This document shows, piece after piece, positions 1 through 13,176 of a stretch of 64,000 nt of DNA. The translations under genes were made by a program, and so were the position numbers. The stretch is from Dactylonectria macrodidyma (Eukaryota; Ascomycota; Sordariomycetes; Hypocreales; Nectriaceae), in assembly GCA_020744425.1 (NCBI GenBank), contig JAGMUV010000004.1, positions 930,001 through 994,000 on the forward strand, in the 5' to 3' direction. Under the pieces are notes generated by a model, which was not told the origin of the DNA, searched no databases, and saw only the letters and a list, made by a program, of their open reading frames with translations. Numbering within the stretch: the first letter of the stretch is position 1; every line of letters starts with the position of its first letter.

Positions 1-275
1 GGGCTGCCATCAGGCCGCGGCCATCACTTACACCGTCACTCCATCTCGCCAGACCTCGTGTCTTCATGATATCCTGTCCATGCCCCACAATCATTCGCGC
101 CTCTGTCCGTGTGCATCATCAACCCCATGCAAAACGCCAGCCAGACGTCTAATATGTCTACAATCGAACTTGTCCCAGAAAAAGCTCCAAACCCAAAACG
201 TCCCGGTGTCGTCATTGTACATGTTGTGGACAGTATAAATAGTTCGTTCGTTGCGGTCATGATTGCCGCATTGCT
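1..275. other. 3' flank of the rhodopsin-like gene, no gene seen
   Basis: Short stretch downstream of the stop codon of the minus-strand membrane-protein gene. The open frames here are brief, overlap each other and resemble nothing known. It probably holds the 3' untranslated region and polyadenylation site of that gene. Confidence 0.5.
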
Positions 276-1928
276 TCATTTTTGAGCCGGGGTACTTGGA
301 AGCACCAATAAGCCGCCTGGATCCCGGAGCTCTGGCTCGGGTTTTCCGTGGGGGTTTAGTCTCAGATCTGGTTGAGACTGAGGTATAGGTTGTAGCTCGG
401 TTCCTCCGGATCGGGACTTTGACCGCGTCTGTCTCGTGCCAAGGGGACCAAGGAAACCACCGATGTCCTGAAGCAGGGCTGTAGAACCTCGGCGGAAGCC
501 TCCGGAGCCGGCCGTCACTGAGGGAGCGGGAGGGGAGTGGGCTGGCCCTGAGTCACCGTTAGATGAGGTATAACTCCCTGGTCGGAAGCTTCCACTACTT
601 TCACGGGGAGGGTCCAATAGCCCACCCACGTCGAAGAACGACACTCGCCTCGGTGTGGTCATGGGTTCGCTCCTCGATAAGGTGAGAGGGTCATGAGGGA
701 GGAGGGAGTCGTCGCTTCGTTCCGCATTGCTGCGTTGTCGCTGCGGAAATTGCCAGCGCTCGAGATCTTGGTCGAGTTTACGCGCGATCGGGGCGGGTGT
801 AAACTGAATAGGGGCGCCATCTTCCAGATTATCAGGTTGATCGCGTAGTTCGGGATTGACAGTCATGCCAACGTCTCGCACAAGATCCTCGTCGCTACCC
901 CAGTGGCGGTGCAAAGTCGGCCGTCGCGGGTGGAGCGACGGGTCAAAGGACTCGGCAATAGAAGCCCGACGGAATTTTTGCTTTTTCAGACCTCGATCCC
1001 GCACAAAGGAGCCGAGAACTAAGGAATTGGCTGACGCCGTCGCAAATAGAAGCTCGACTGATGCGAGAAGAGAGCGATACTGTTGTCGCCCGTCCTCCTT
1101 GATGATATTGGGTACTCGATATAGAGTCACCCCCACCACTGATAGGCTCAGAGAAAATAGCATAACGAGCTGAACCTTTCTCTTCACCGTCATGTGGCTG
1201 GTAACGATGATGGGAATTGGGAAAACGACGAGAAGCAAGTCGGTGAAAACGTTGCAAACGGCCATGGTGATGAGTTGTGCGTATCCCTGGCGACATTGGC
1301 CGCCGGGATCTGGTAAAACCTGCCAGTAGTGGCTGAAAGGTTGGCATTCGGCGAGGTCACTGATAACCACAGCGACAAATGTTGCGATGAGGATGACCCG
1401 AATGACGCGCAACGAGGTCTGCCATGAGCGCTCCCAAGTGGCACGGGTCAAACGGCGAAGGAACTCGAGAATGGTTCCTTTCAGAATCCATAAGCTAAGT
1501 TGGAAGAGTCAGCCAAAAAAAAAAAAAAAAGGGTGTGCAGATACGGGTCACCATCACACGCGGTGGATGAATTTGGAGAGGCATGTTACATACGTTGCGG
1601 CATAGAAAATCCGGCTCGCCAGTACTAGGCCACTGGCGATCTCTTTCCTACGCAATTCCGCGTGGGTAAGTTCGACGTCGTCGAAATTGGCATTGTTGGT
1701 GCCGTAGAGGAGGATAAAGTGTACGCATCCCATACGAAGGTACAAAGGAATCAATGCGAGGGCGGCGATGCGATCTTCCGTGAAGAGTCGTTCAGTTCGA
1801 ATAAACCGGCCGGCGAGTCGTAGGAGGATTATCAAGGTGCAGAATGATGTTGCCCACCAGCACACAAGCAAAGTAGGTTTGTCGTATTTGAATTCGCGAA
1901 GAGTTGGGGGATCGGAGTAGAGTGTCAT
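276..1928 (-). CDS. Fungal rhodopsin-like seven-transmembrane protein (PTH11/Fung_rhodopsin type)
   Basis: Two exons (1594..1928 and 276..1494) separated by a 99-bp intron with donor GTATGT and acceptor CTTAG; the join restores the frame inside the third helix and gives 517 residues. Seven hydrophobic helices can be seen in the first ~290 residues: about 20-43, 52-75, 100-122, 133-156, 176-200, 210-232 and 248-270. After them comes a hydrophilic Ser/Pro/Arg-rich tail of roughly 230 residues. A Cys in the loop after helix 4 and a Gln-Cys-Arg motif before helix 5 match the fungal rhodopsin-fold integral membrane family. That family includes the PTH11 receptor of Magnaporthe, but most members have no known ligand. 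The start Met lies ahead of helix 1 with no cleavable signal, as is usual. The intron contains a 16-base T tract (coding strand). Placement at the plasma membrane and a signalling role are inferred. Confidence 0.85.
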
Positions 1929-4717
1929 TGCGACAGTGATTGCGGTCCACGCTCGCCGTCCTCCGTGGAGGGCCCGACGAGCGAGGGGAAGGCGGAACGG
2001 TTTCGGCTTGGGAACCTAGTCGGAGATCACAACGAGTGTGACGCAAGCGGTTGGAGCAGAGGCAGCGGTATTCTGCCGGCGTTTGTGCCCGAGATTTGTT
2101 GAGGGTTTAGACGGGCATGGGGCAGTTGGCGGTGGCACTGGGGCGGCAGCGGTAGTGGTAGCGGCAGGTCCAGCAACGAATGCATTAAAACAGCGGCCGA
2201 GGGCGACGAGGTGACAGCATCAAAGACGCGGGAAGGCGACAGCAAATGGCCGAAATGGGCGGACGGATGGCGAAGCAGGAGCAGGAGGTCCCAACCTTAA
2301 CAGTAAGTAAGTCGAAATCGAAGATTGGGATGGAGAACGGGAGACAGGATCGTTGTCGTTGTCGTCGCGAGGCGGTGGTGCATTCGCGATGCTGCGTAAT
2401 CTGGTGGTGGCGAGTGGTAGCAGTGGGTTGTATTAAAAGATAAGTGCGCTGGCAACTCGCTACACTCGATCTCTGAATACTGAGCGAGGGTCCGTTCGAG
2501 TATATGACAGTCGGAGAGTGAATGAGAATAATAGGAATAAGAGTGAGTGTCAGTGACAGAGGGTGGAGGTGGACAAGGTGCGGCTTGGTCGCAAGATATT
2601 GCGGAGGGGAGGAGGGTAAGGGTGTGGGCGAATCGAGTGCGTGGGCAGAGTGTCCAAGTAGCGTCGAGTCGTCGAGTCGCACACGACAGCACCCGTTGTT
2701 CATAGCCCCCAAGTCCGCAGCCCCGTTGGCCGTGGAGGGAGTGCCCGTGGAGGGTCCGAATTTTGCCATTTGACGCCCGTTTTGGGGGGCGTGTCCCAGG
2801 ATGAGGATGGGCCTGGCCAGGTTTGCCAGGGCCAAGGATGGGGAAGCCAACTCCACCGGGCTGGAGGAGATGTTGGTTTAGCGCGGCTAGAAGGGGCCAA
2901 GATAGACTGGGGGGCAGAGGCGACGTTGGGCATGGGGGGCCGACTTGGTCTGTCTTGGCAGGTTGGTACTGCACTGTACGAAGTACGAGTCTAGGACGAG
3001 GGCTGCTTGGCTTAGCCTAGGCTGGTAGGCTGCTTGTTGGTGTAGTGGTGCTGGTGAGAGTAGCTAGACGGTCGATGGGAGGGACGGGAGCCACCTTGAT
3101 TCGGCTGGTGCCCTGTATCCTGTGCCCTGGGTGACGGCGTGAAATCAGACCACTTGGGGCACCAAGACATGAGGTGCTCAATCTAATATAGTACAACAAA
3201 GGGTGTGCTGTTGGACGTCCGCGCCGCCTCCTCGGGGGAGACGAAGGTTATGGCTGCTAGAATCAAGCATCTGAACCATGTCTCAAATAAAGCTCCCGTG
3301 CAGAGGGACAGCCTGCATCTTCATCTTCAGGAACGCGTGTACCGCCACAGAGCCTCACTTTACCGCCTCTCCTGCTTTGATCTCAGAGAAACGGCGGTGC
3401 GCTAGCAGAAAGGGCCCGATCGTGGAAGTTCAAAGGGCAGCGCAACCCGCCGCCACCTCGGCCAGCCCTCTAGGTTCAGCCCACAGCCATGGAGGCGACT
3501 AGACAGGCGAGATACCGGGCAGGGACCGGGAATGTGCGACGGGGGTTCACGGCATGGACGGGAAGCAACATATTGGAGAACTCAAGAGTGTATTGCTTCC
3601 CTGTGGCGCATATTGTCGATGCGAATCACAAACGTGTTGGCGAAGAAATCGAAGAAGGCGAAGAAGAAGGAAAATGAGACAAAAATGTAAGGGTCAACGT
3701 GCCGGTTTGCGTGGTGTAGAAAAAGATGCCTGGGCTGAACTGAACCGGTGGTGGCTGCTACATGTGGGTGGTGGAAGCCACTAAGACTAAGGCTAAAGAC
3801 CAAGACAAGCGTTACCACCGAATCGCGACAGAGACAGTCAGACAGCGGTCAGACAGTGCCGGCAACGCAGCCCAGTGGAGTATGTCCGATGACTTGTAAC
3901 CAGATCAGACCCTCGGACTGGAGAAATGGAATCTGGGATTGTCTTACCATGCGCCTGAAGTCGTCGCTGCGGCCCATCCTCTCCGCCCTCTAGGCGCGGG
4001 CGGGAGGGCAGGCAAGTGCCTGAAGAATACACCGCACACCAAAATCGGACCCCGGCTTTAAGAGCATTTAAGACGGTAAACCTTTTACTTAAAGATTAAA
4101 GATACAGAGAGTTCGTATTATATTATGAACCTGTTCAAATCAAATTTATTCTATAATTGTTTCCTACCAAAATATGCCTTAGTGTTAATAGCCTTTTTGG
4201 ATGATGCCTGAGAAATTGGTGGTGGATTGGGGCAGGCCGAAGAGGTACCTGGGACGATCTGTATGGTACCAAAGTACACTGAACCAGTCAGACAGTCCCG
4301 TACGGATTACTTCTTGATAGGTGCTTTTGGGTGCGGGGCTTGTCACTGGCTGTGTTGCACTGTACTTTCGATTTGATCAAACCTCACGCCCCCGAACCGT
4401 CTTCAGTGAACAGTGGGCTTCGTCTGGTTCCAATCCCCTGATGCTGAGAGATAGCAGAGGCTGGGATGTTCAAGCTAGTTGTGGGGGTTGGTCGACCCGA
4501 GTTCTAGAACGGGCGCGAACATTTTCCTGGGCCGAAGATGTGCATTTGGTGGCGTACTGTAGAAGTTGCCCTGGCCTTGACAACGATGATGCTGTGGGCC
4601 ATGATGCCACGAAATGAATTAACCAAAGTGCCTCTCACACATGAATTATGGACTACCAAACGCCAATCGGAGAGACTTTTGCAGCGGGCGTTAGGAGTAC
4701 AGAGAAAACTCGACCAC

Positions 4718-4745
4718 GGCTGGCTGGCTGGCTGGCTGGCTGGCT
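4718..4745. repeat. GGCT microsatellite, seven copies
   Basis: Seven uninterrupted copies of the tetranucleotide GGCT in a non-coding region. Likely a simple slippage repeat, useful only as a strain marker. Confidence 0.9.
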
Positions 4746-6539
4746 GCATCTAGCAAGGGAGGGCTGGTAACAAGGACTCCAATGATGCGGTGTAACTATC
4801 GTTGATGAGCGACGACAGCGGTGACGAGATTTTCGTGTTTGCGGCAGTATTGCTTCATACCGTCACACATCTTGAGGCAGTGAAGCCTGAAGATGTAGAT
4901 TGGCAAGTCTCAGTAGCAGCGCAAATGTATCTCTTCAATGGGTCAGGGATCTTTGAGGAAGGCTGGGTGAGGGGTTTGCTAAAGTCGTATGTGATGAACA
5001 ACCCCAAAGCCTACCTGCCTACCTACCGACCAGTACTTGGCAGGTAGGTATGTTGGCAGCTACGGTCACCGACCCAACATCGTTATTGGCACCGGCAAGC
5101 CAAGTTGTGGGCGTCCTCAGCATTGCCATTCTGCAGCGGTAATTGTGCTGCCAAGGCATCTCACTGCTCGACCCACGTCGTCCTCGGTGGTCAAAACTGG
5201 AAGACCGAGTTCATCAGTATCAAATGTGAGTGGAGTGGGGTGGCGCACGCACTGCTGGTTCGATGGCTTGGATGGCTGGGACAGGACATAGGGCTTTTCC
5301 CAGGGCTTCCCTGCCAGCTAGAAGCAGACACATCCACGCAAGCCCTGCCGTCGCATTCTCAGGCGCAGTATTCGAACACGCTAGTACTGTAAAAGTCGCA
5401 GTCATTCGCTGTCAGTGACGACAGCCACGATGCGGTTAGCGTCCAATCTGAAGCAACCCTTTCCCCCAGGTCTAACGTCCGTCAGGGATGCTAGCGACAC
5501 TGGATACCACATCACGCGACAATGTCGTACTTCCTGAGCGACAGTGACCAGTGATCCTAACAGAACAACTTTGTCTCTGTTATTCTCGCATGCCGATTGC
5601 TCGAGACTCGAGTCCCTCGACCTTGACCTCCCGCACCCCCTGCCGACGCCCTGGCCACTCGATCGAGCAACTCGTCTGTCGCAAACGCCCCAGTCCGAGC
5701 CCAAGCTGTGCCGCGTACTCTTCTTAGTGGCTGCTGGGACCTAGCTCCCTTGTTCCGGGACCCTCGCCTGCCCGCCCTGTTGGGACGGATCTGCTGGAAG
5801 ACTCTGTCCGTGTCGGCATGTGGGTGGCATTCAGTGACATGCAATTTCTCCGTTTGAATACGGACCAGACCCAGTCCAAGCTAAGTGGTTGACAAGAGCA
5901 TTTCTGGAAGACGGCAGACGGATATGGGTGATCGCCGTGCTTCTGTAGTGCAGCTCAAGCGGCTTTGGAATATGCACCTACTTAGCCGCGCTCCTACAAA
6001 TGCTGCCTGCCCTCATCTCATTTACGATCCATGGCAGTTCTACGTAGCACAGGTGGGAAGGAAGGGCCGGGGGCACCTCGCCTCCACTGGAACGGCAGCA
6101 GCGCCAAACCAGTTCACCATAGGCATCGGGTAGTATTGAAGGCATCCATCTACCGTTCAACCTGGCCTGACGGTGGTACAAGCGGACAAGTCCACCAGTT
6201 GTCCAATTTCTCACCATTCTGCCAATTGCCTTTTCCCCCTCCCCCCAGATGCGACTTGTCAAATGGGTTCCTCTCATGGATTATCAACCTTGCCTGCTTA
6301 TCGGGACTCGTCAATTCTTATTCGTCTCCCTGGCTCTCCAGCGACATCCAGGTATCCAGTCCCTCCACCAACTCCACAACCCACGGCCTTATCAGCATCT
6401 GCAACGCGATTTGGGACGCACATGGACAGCAGTACATAGGTATATTACTGTGCTGTATGATATCCCATTTCCCCACCCTGTTGCCTTATCTCTCCTACCT
6501 TTGGTTTGGCCCCGCCGTCTGGATAGCAGCCGGCGTGGG

Positions 6540-6752
6540 GATGCGATACGACATGATGCGATTCCAAATCGGTTGGAGTGTCCGCTGCATCCACGTTCGC
6601 CACTTTCAATCATCTCTAGGACATCGTAGGGCAGTTCTTCGACACTCATGACAGCCAAGAAAATGCCGTACACCTAAAGCGCAGTATCTTCCAAGGAGAC
6701 ATCGTTCGGTTGGCACGGCTCCTACTTTGTCACGAACCTCGCAAGCGATGAG
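6540..6752 (+). pseudogene. Possible relic of an ankyrin-repeat gene
   Basis: Read on the plus strand, two consecutive blocks of about 33 residues resemble ankyrin repeats. One has a Phe-Asn-His-Leu then Asp-Ile-Val spacing, the other an Asn-Ala-Val-His-Leu then Gly-Asp-Ile-Val-Arg-Leu then Leu-Leu-Leu spacing. The first block contains an in-frame TAG, and the Pro-Leu-His expected at its head lies in another frame, so any gene is broken. There are no neighbours of the same family. This could be chance similarity; a profile search would decide. Confidence 0.3.
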
Positions 6753-7900
6753 CGCTATCCCCTTGCCAAGGGTCTTCCCTCAGCACCGTGCACCACTCTG
6801 TCACGTTCGCTGAGGCTACGCCCGACCATTCAGGCCCGTCTCCAATGACACTCTCCAACCTCGTCGGCTGTCAAAAAAGGATCGCCCAACTGGTGTGGCA
6901 CACCTGCTCCCACCATCCAGTACTGGATGATCCTTTGTTGGAGTTCCCCGAAGCTTGAGGATCGACCACGTCCAGATGCCGCCGTTGACGGAATGATGAC
7001 TGCTGAAATCTATTCGACTGAGCTGCCCAGTCTGTGTCACTCAAAAGACTACTGAACCATTTGTATAGGGCCATGCATCCCCAACGATGGCACTTTAACG
7101 CCCCCCTCTCACTCCAGCTACCTTTGTGCGTTTGCCCATGTTGGTGGCTGGGCTTCGCCTTGGCGTCAGCCGAGGCATGAATGGGGCGTATGTCTCGTGA
7201 TGATCCGTGTCGCCCAACCGTGGTCTGGAGACCGCTTGTTGTGTCGTACATAGGCTTTTCCCAGATCATGCTGATTGGATATGGCCTCGCGGATTGCCTA
7301 TTCCGTTCCTACTAAGCTGATCATGCATTGTATGCTCTGGACTCTGGAACGTCCATTGGGCTGATTCGTACTGTGCACGCCCACTTGCCCAAGGCTTGTT
7401 CCTGCTAATCTGACTAGCTGATGCAATCAGAGGCGCTTTCGGCAAATTTTGAATACCTGAGATTCATGTTGGTCTCGGGGTCAACTTGCACCGTTGGCTT
7501 CAGCGAAGTTAGTTTATTCAACAACACACACCCCCTTTCCTTCTCAACCAAGCGATGCTTATCAGAAGTACGCCTCAGCAAAGAGCCAGCACATCTGGAA
7601 GCCTTCTAGACCAAACTTTCCCTCAGCCCAGGCGCTTCCCCGCACCCTGGCTGGCCGTAATCCAGATCACCCGGCCAGGAACTAGACAGGAGCCAGTGAG
7701 ATCGCTCTGGTTTGAATGACTGGTGTCCCTCGATTATTAACGAGTACGACTCATGAGTGATTTGCTTGCAAGTCAATTCTAACCTTGTTCCCAATTCGGT
7801 GTCCCCAACACGATGGCTGTAATCAGCGTGTCAACGGTTTTTTCTCCCTCAAAGCGCAAGGCACCCTAGACTCTTGAGCCTAGAGGAACGCGCCGGGAGG

Positions 7901-7930
7901 GACCGGACTCGACCGGACTCGACCGGACTC
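7901..7930. repeat. Three tandem copies of a 10-bp unit
   Basis: The unit GACCGGACTC occurs three times head to tail with no mismatch in non-coding DNA about 520 bp beyond the cofactor D stop codon. Confidence 0.9.
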
Positions 7931-8454
7931 GATCTCGACAGACCCGTCTGAACTCAAAATGGGCATCCGACGACTTGCTGGGGACTAACACGTCAATAAC
8001 CGCCTGTCCGATCCCGTTGACTATTGATCCTTCGGCCATTCAAGGCACAATCCAAGATAGCAGAGACCGGGCTGTTCGGCACCCGTTGGCTTGCTCCCTT
8101 CCAGGACCGACAACCCTTCCGTGCGGTTTGAGACATTGGGTCTCTCGGTAGACCTGGCACAAACGCTCCTGTTATCGGAATGTGCCGTGCTCAAGTGCGG
8201 GCGCCACAACTAGGATCCAACACCCAACATACTTCACCTTCCTTTTGGGGAAACAGCCTTGGTGGATGTGTTATCCCGGTTGTTGTGATAATTCCCACGA
8301 CCAGTACAAGCTGAGTTGGACATGGCACTCTTGATTCATCATCCTCGCTAATGGTACCGCGGGTCATTCATTTTGTAAGCTTTTTACGATTCGGTAGTTG
8401 TTATTTCGCCTATCCACAACGTCTGTACCTCTCATGAGGTAATGCACATTACTA

Positions 8455-11400
8455 TCACAACCGTAGATCCTCCACCGCGGCCTTGATCTGCGGTTTCTTT
8501 GCCAGTCCCCAGTCAACCCCCTTCAAGCAATAGGCAGCATCATCTTGATCTCCCAAGAGACCCCATAGCGCATCGACCACCATGCTCCTGACCCGAGGCC
8601 ACGGGTGGTAGAATAAAGCTCCCAGCCGCTTCCGGGCCTCCTGTACGCCCGCTTCGGCGCCTGCTTGGTCTCCCATGGACGCAATCCCGCCGTAGACTTT
8701 GATACAGGCCTCGAGCTTGCGCACGTTCCCTGTCTTGTATCCCGCCTTCTGTGTCTGCAGACACAGATTGCGGAAGTCGACGGCGCACTGTTGGAAGAAG
8801 CCCACGTGGAATAGGAAGGCCGTGATCTCCAGTGTTGGCACCAACACCCTGTCCTGGCCCTGATGCGTCTTAAGGTTCTGGTGTAGGCCCTTGCATATCA
8901 GGTCGAGGTTCTCCTGGCTGGCCTCGCAGTAGTCTGACAGCGCGGCCCGACTCGCGATGACCAGGTCCTCGTTGCCCGTGTCTGCAGATGTAACAAAGCC
9001 GGCTAAGAGCTCCGCCATCCAGGCTCCCGGATCTGTCATTGCCAAGTCCCGGAGCAGGGGCCGGAGATGGTCGACCGAGTGGAGATTTAGGAGAGCCTGG
9101 AAGTATGTCTTGGATGAGAATGTGAGCTCGCGGAACCGTGCCGAGTGGCTGTAGCCTAGTTAGCAAACCTGCTCGTGGGGTTACTTGGTGATGTTGCACT
9201 CACCTGTCCTCGAGGACCAACGCAACCGCAATCTGGGCCTCAGGGCGAACCCTATCAAGTTTCTCTGCCGAGAGGCGGAGGACGCTGAAGAAGAGAGCAC
9301 GTACTGATGCCTCTGCCCACTCACCACTGGCAGAGGCACTGCCTAGATTGCTCCATAGTGCCCTGACGGCTCGAAGGCCTTGAACGCGGACGTGCGATCC
9401 GACGTCGCCCCTTGCGTTTGTAGTATAGTCATTCAGACTATCTGTGATCAGTTCTAAGAACTCAGTTGCCTTGTTGTGGAGGACACGGCTTTGCGTGAGA
9501 CTCTGCAGGATTGCAACTCTCGTCTCGATGCCGTTATCCCAGTGCCACCTTTCCAAGATTGCTTTGCAAGCAACGTCACCTGAAAGCTCGGCAAGGGGCT
9601 GTGAAATGGTCAAGGCATGAAAATACCCGTTGCCGTGGGAAGTGGCACGGCTTGTAGGTCGATCTTGGACCAACTGAGCCCATTCATCCAAAATGCTGTT
9701 TCGATCATCCGGCTGGGAGAAGATCAAGAGTGTCAACGCTGCTTCCGCAGCGGGTCCAATAGTTTCCACTTCATTTCTGTTCAGCCACTTTGGAATAATA
9801 GAGCGCAACGATGAGAGAAACCTGGACGCTTGCTCGTTCGTATTGTTAGATGAGTTAACGGCGGACACTAGGCTCAAGTAACCAGCTTCATTTTCCAAGG
9901 AAAGAAGATTATGACCGGTACTGGGGAGATGCTCTAACGAAGCGCTAGTCATTGCAATTCGAAGAATCGGCAACAGGGAGACAACTAGACGACTCGCGGC
10001 TTCAGCGAGGAGCTCTACTCGTCGATAGGCGGTAGACTGAAGGTCGTCGAGAATAACAGACGCCAATGCGAGTACCTGATATATGATGGCAATGTCGGGG
10101 TTAACTCCATTGCAGACCAGGGTGGGAAAGCAGTCCAGGGTGGAGGCAAGACATAGCAACAGTCCATGTCGTTCTTCCACTTGGCGGGCTTGTAGTGACT
10201 TCAAGTGCGTTTCAATCAGCTGAATCGATGCCCTGAAGCGAGAGAGAGGATCCTCATATTTGGCATCGGAAAGCTGAAGCGTCAGGAGCCCGAAAGTAGC
10301 GCCACTTACTCGTCTCGAAGGCGCGTCAAGATCGCCAATTCCCCTCCATCCGATAATAGTGTCCATCACAGCCTCGCCGTACTGGTTGGCTAACTTTGCC
10401 GCGCCCACTGCTACTTCATCAATGGCTCTTGATCGTCGGGCGACGGCGTGATAGTCGACAGCTTGAACAACCCAGATTCCCTGTTCAACTGTATCTGGAT
10501 GACGTCCGATGAGTTCTTGCAGAGCTGCGGATGAGCCCCGTCTGATATTCCCGGCAGGGTCCAACGAGGCAGTAATGACGAGCTCCGTACCAAGGACTTG
10601 CAGAATGGAACTGGCAGAGGGGTGCGCCTTAGCTGCAAACACAGATTGCGTAGGAATAGCAAGGAGTTCCTCGGTTGAATACCGACGAGCAAGTGCCCAT
10701 ATTCCAAAGCAAGCTGCATCGCGCACGTTGGATCCGATACTCCCCCCAGACATGCTTCGCTGCTCGAATGATAGGCCCAGGAGGAGAGCATGGATGATGT
10801 CTGACAATTGGGCCGCCGGAGGGGATCGTCGGTATAGCAAGTGTGACAAAGTCAACATCAAGCCATGCCACTCAAGATTATTCACGGCTGAAAGATCTCT
10901 GGTTGGCTTGGCACCATTTGTCTTGGTCCAGAGAACATTCCGATTGAGGGACTCGAGGACAGCCTCAACAACTTGAGAAGCCATATCAGGATCCAGCTTC
11001 AGAGTGATGATACTCAAGGCCTTGCTCGCTGCGAATCGAACTGGCGTGTCATTGTCGGCGAGACACTCGAGGAGGTAGCCGATGGCGGTTTCAGTAAGCT
11101 CCGTGCTTGCCATATCTTGTGGTGTCTGTCGCAAGAGTAGGACGACGATGGTTCGGATGACCTTAAGGATCATCTTTCTTGCCAATGCAAACGAAACAAT
11201 GGTTTTTGAAAGTTCGGACTCGGTTGTTGAAATGGCGTGAACAGCGTAGAATATTGACGACAAGTACGGGTTCATATCGGAGGTATCCGATGAGGACCGT
11301 AGCACGCCGGCTACAAATGAAAGGACTCCAAGGTAAAAGTAGGTCGGTTGCGGAGGCGTATCTTTTTGTGGCCGGAGGGAAGCCAAAGACCAGTTCATGA

Positions 11401-12213
11401 GGCTTCCTAGGACTCCAAGCTCCTGCATATCTCGTCGTGTCGCCATCCTTACCAGCAGGGCCTTCGCTGCGTCTCTCTCTTTACCAGGGGTGCGGAGGTA
11501 TTTGATAGCAAGTGGAATCATCCTGACGGTGATGGCAGGGAGATTGGCTGGCCATTTCATGCCTGGGACTTCCGGCGTGTCGATATCTTGCAAGTCCACG
11601 GATGAGATGGTCGAGAGGTCGAATGGCGCTAAGAGTAAATGAGAGAGCCAGAGGAGGACAACATAGCGTTCTTCCCATGACCATTTCCCAAGAGACTCCT
11701 CGTCCTCCGAGGCTTGTTCGGAATCCTCGATGGCTAAAAGTAGCAGTTCAAGGTATTTGGTTTCCACATTCAGAAACCGCACAATAATCTTTTCTCCTCG
11801 GATCTTACAGAATGTGTAGAGAATCTTGCAGATGGCAGACTCTACGGATACCAAAAGCTTAGACCGGGACGAGAGCGTCTTTCCCCGGTGTCGGGTTTGC
11901 AGATGCTTCAATAACGCTTCGGCCAATAGTGGGATCCATTTAGGCAGATACGGGTCGAGCAACTGCGGGAGTTCTTGGAAAGGGTCCAAAAGCTTGAAAG
12001 GCGTCAGTAGCATAGAAACAGGCATAAATATTCGGCACGTACCGTTGAGGTTAACCGAAATGCCTCCTTGGCTCGAACACGCGAGCGAACCCGTGAGCCT
12101 CCATGGCCGTCAGACTTCCATAGGAAGTCGTGGATAGAGCGGTCAAAGTCGTCGAGGAGATCGCTCGAGATCTTCTGCAGCTTGATATCGAGATCAGCCT
12201 CTGAAGCATCCAT
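8455..12213 (-). CDS. TBCD: Tubulin-folding cofactor D (TBCD/Cin1/Alf1)
   Basis: Three exons (12043..12213, 9204..11992, 8455..9148) with introns of 50 and 55 bp (donors GTACGT and GTGAGT); they close in frame to 1217 residues, the usual length for this family. The protein is a long alpha-helical solenoid of HEAT-like repeats. The early Leu-Leu-Asp-Pro-Phe-Gln-Glu stretch directly after the first intron and the C-terminal cofactor D region are family hallmarks. Cofactor D captures beta-tubulin and, with cofactors C and E, assembles the alpha/beta heterodimer and activates its GTP hydrolysis in the cytosol, so it is needed for microtubules and chromosome segregation. I chose the Met-Asp-Ala-Ser start because the conserved N-terminus begins there; an upstream in-frame Met adds only unconserved residues. 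The acceptor of intron 2 has an alternative 6 bp upstream that shifts the frame, so CTACAG is the one used. Confidence 0.92.
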
Positions 12214-13176
12214 GATGGCTACTGTGCCTTTGAGACGCAGTTTTGAGATGTGTAGAGCCGTGGACGGAGCTCGAGATGGTAGCCCAGTGGATGTGGTGCA
12301 TGCATGTCTTGAGAAACCAGGCACACCTCAAAGCAACCCCTAACAAGTAGTGGGTCAAATGGCCGAGAATCAATCTTAGGCAGCTATGTAAGTCACCGTT
12401 TCTAGAACATCTCGCTCATTACGTTAAGTGAGTGCCGATTACCAATTTGAAAACGTTCGGTTTCTATCCAAGACCGCATGGACATCGAGGTTCTGGCTTT
12501 ATTGATGAGTTAGTGGCTAATTGATGAGTGAGTGCGTGGGTATGATTGCTCGTCCACAGTTCGAAGACGCACAGTGTGGCCGAATTCGCACAGTCCACGG
12601 ACTGCAGGAATAACGATTGGCATTTGACAGTGGGAAGAACGAAAAATGGCTTCTTCGCACGGACCTGCTGATTACGCGGAGCTAGTAGGTGCCGACATCC
12701 TTGGTCAAGTTAAGGATCTTACCCACATATCCCACGCCTGTCAGTTTTATTCTCCTAGAACCTGAAACAAGATCAGCTCTCTAGGCCCCTGTCAAGATAC
12801 AATTCAAATTGTAGGGCATGGCACAATGTTGCATCGTTATGCTCAAGGGTGGGTGTTTGTTTCTTGTCAGCGGTACGTACTCCACAATCCGTGATTGATC
12901 GAAGATCCAGGGAAAAGGGGACAAGAGAGAGTAATGTTGCTAAGAAATTCGCTCCTCAGGTAGGAGGTGTCTAGAATCTATCCTCTGATAAAGGGTATCA
13001 AACATTATGGAGATCTGCAGAAGCCCCCCCAACGCAAGATCTGATCCAACCCATACACTCAAGCAACCGCCGAGAGTGTATCCCGTAAAGTAAACTCCCA
13101 AACTCGCCTTGCCCTTGATGCGAAAGCCACATCGCGTAGTTTCCCGCCATACCATTCTAATTTTAGAATTTATTGA
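12214..13176. other. Intergenic region between cofactor D and the GH76 gene
   Basis: Contains the promoter of the cofactor D gene and the 3' flank of the GH76 gene, both on the minus strand. No coding frame, RNA gene or repeat of note was seen. Confidence 0.6.

Larger units (their letters stand above)
1929..8454. other. 6.5-kb gene-free region upstream of the rhodopsin-like gene and downstream of cofactor D
   Basis: No open frame here shows a recognisable domain or a set of splice-joined exons. The longest frames (about 200-225 codons at 2185-2974 and 6031-6651) overlap one another, are of low complexity, and look like chance openings in GC-rich DNA. Seen inside: an AT-rich patch near 4040-4200, a GGCT microsatellite at 4718-4745, a decayed ankyrin-like stretch near 6540-6752, and three tandem copies of GACCGGACTC at 7901-7930. 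The part nearest 1928 must contain the promoter and leader of the rhodopsin-like gene. Confidence 0.5.

Noticed and set aside
2185..2974. Two overlapping minus-strand open frames of about 225 codons
   Set aside because: They share the same DNA in different frames, are Pro/Ser/His/Thr-rich, have no domain and no splice support; likely chance openings.
6031..6651. 206-codon plus-strand open frame
   Set aside because: No domain and composition unlike coding DNA; only the short ankyrin-like part near its 3' end, in another frame, seemed worth noting.
12214..12324. Upstream in-frame Met for cofactor D
   Set aside because: The additional 37 residues are not typical; the conserved N-terminus begins with Met-Asp-Ala at 12213.
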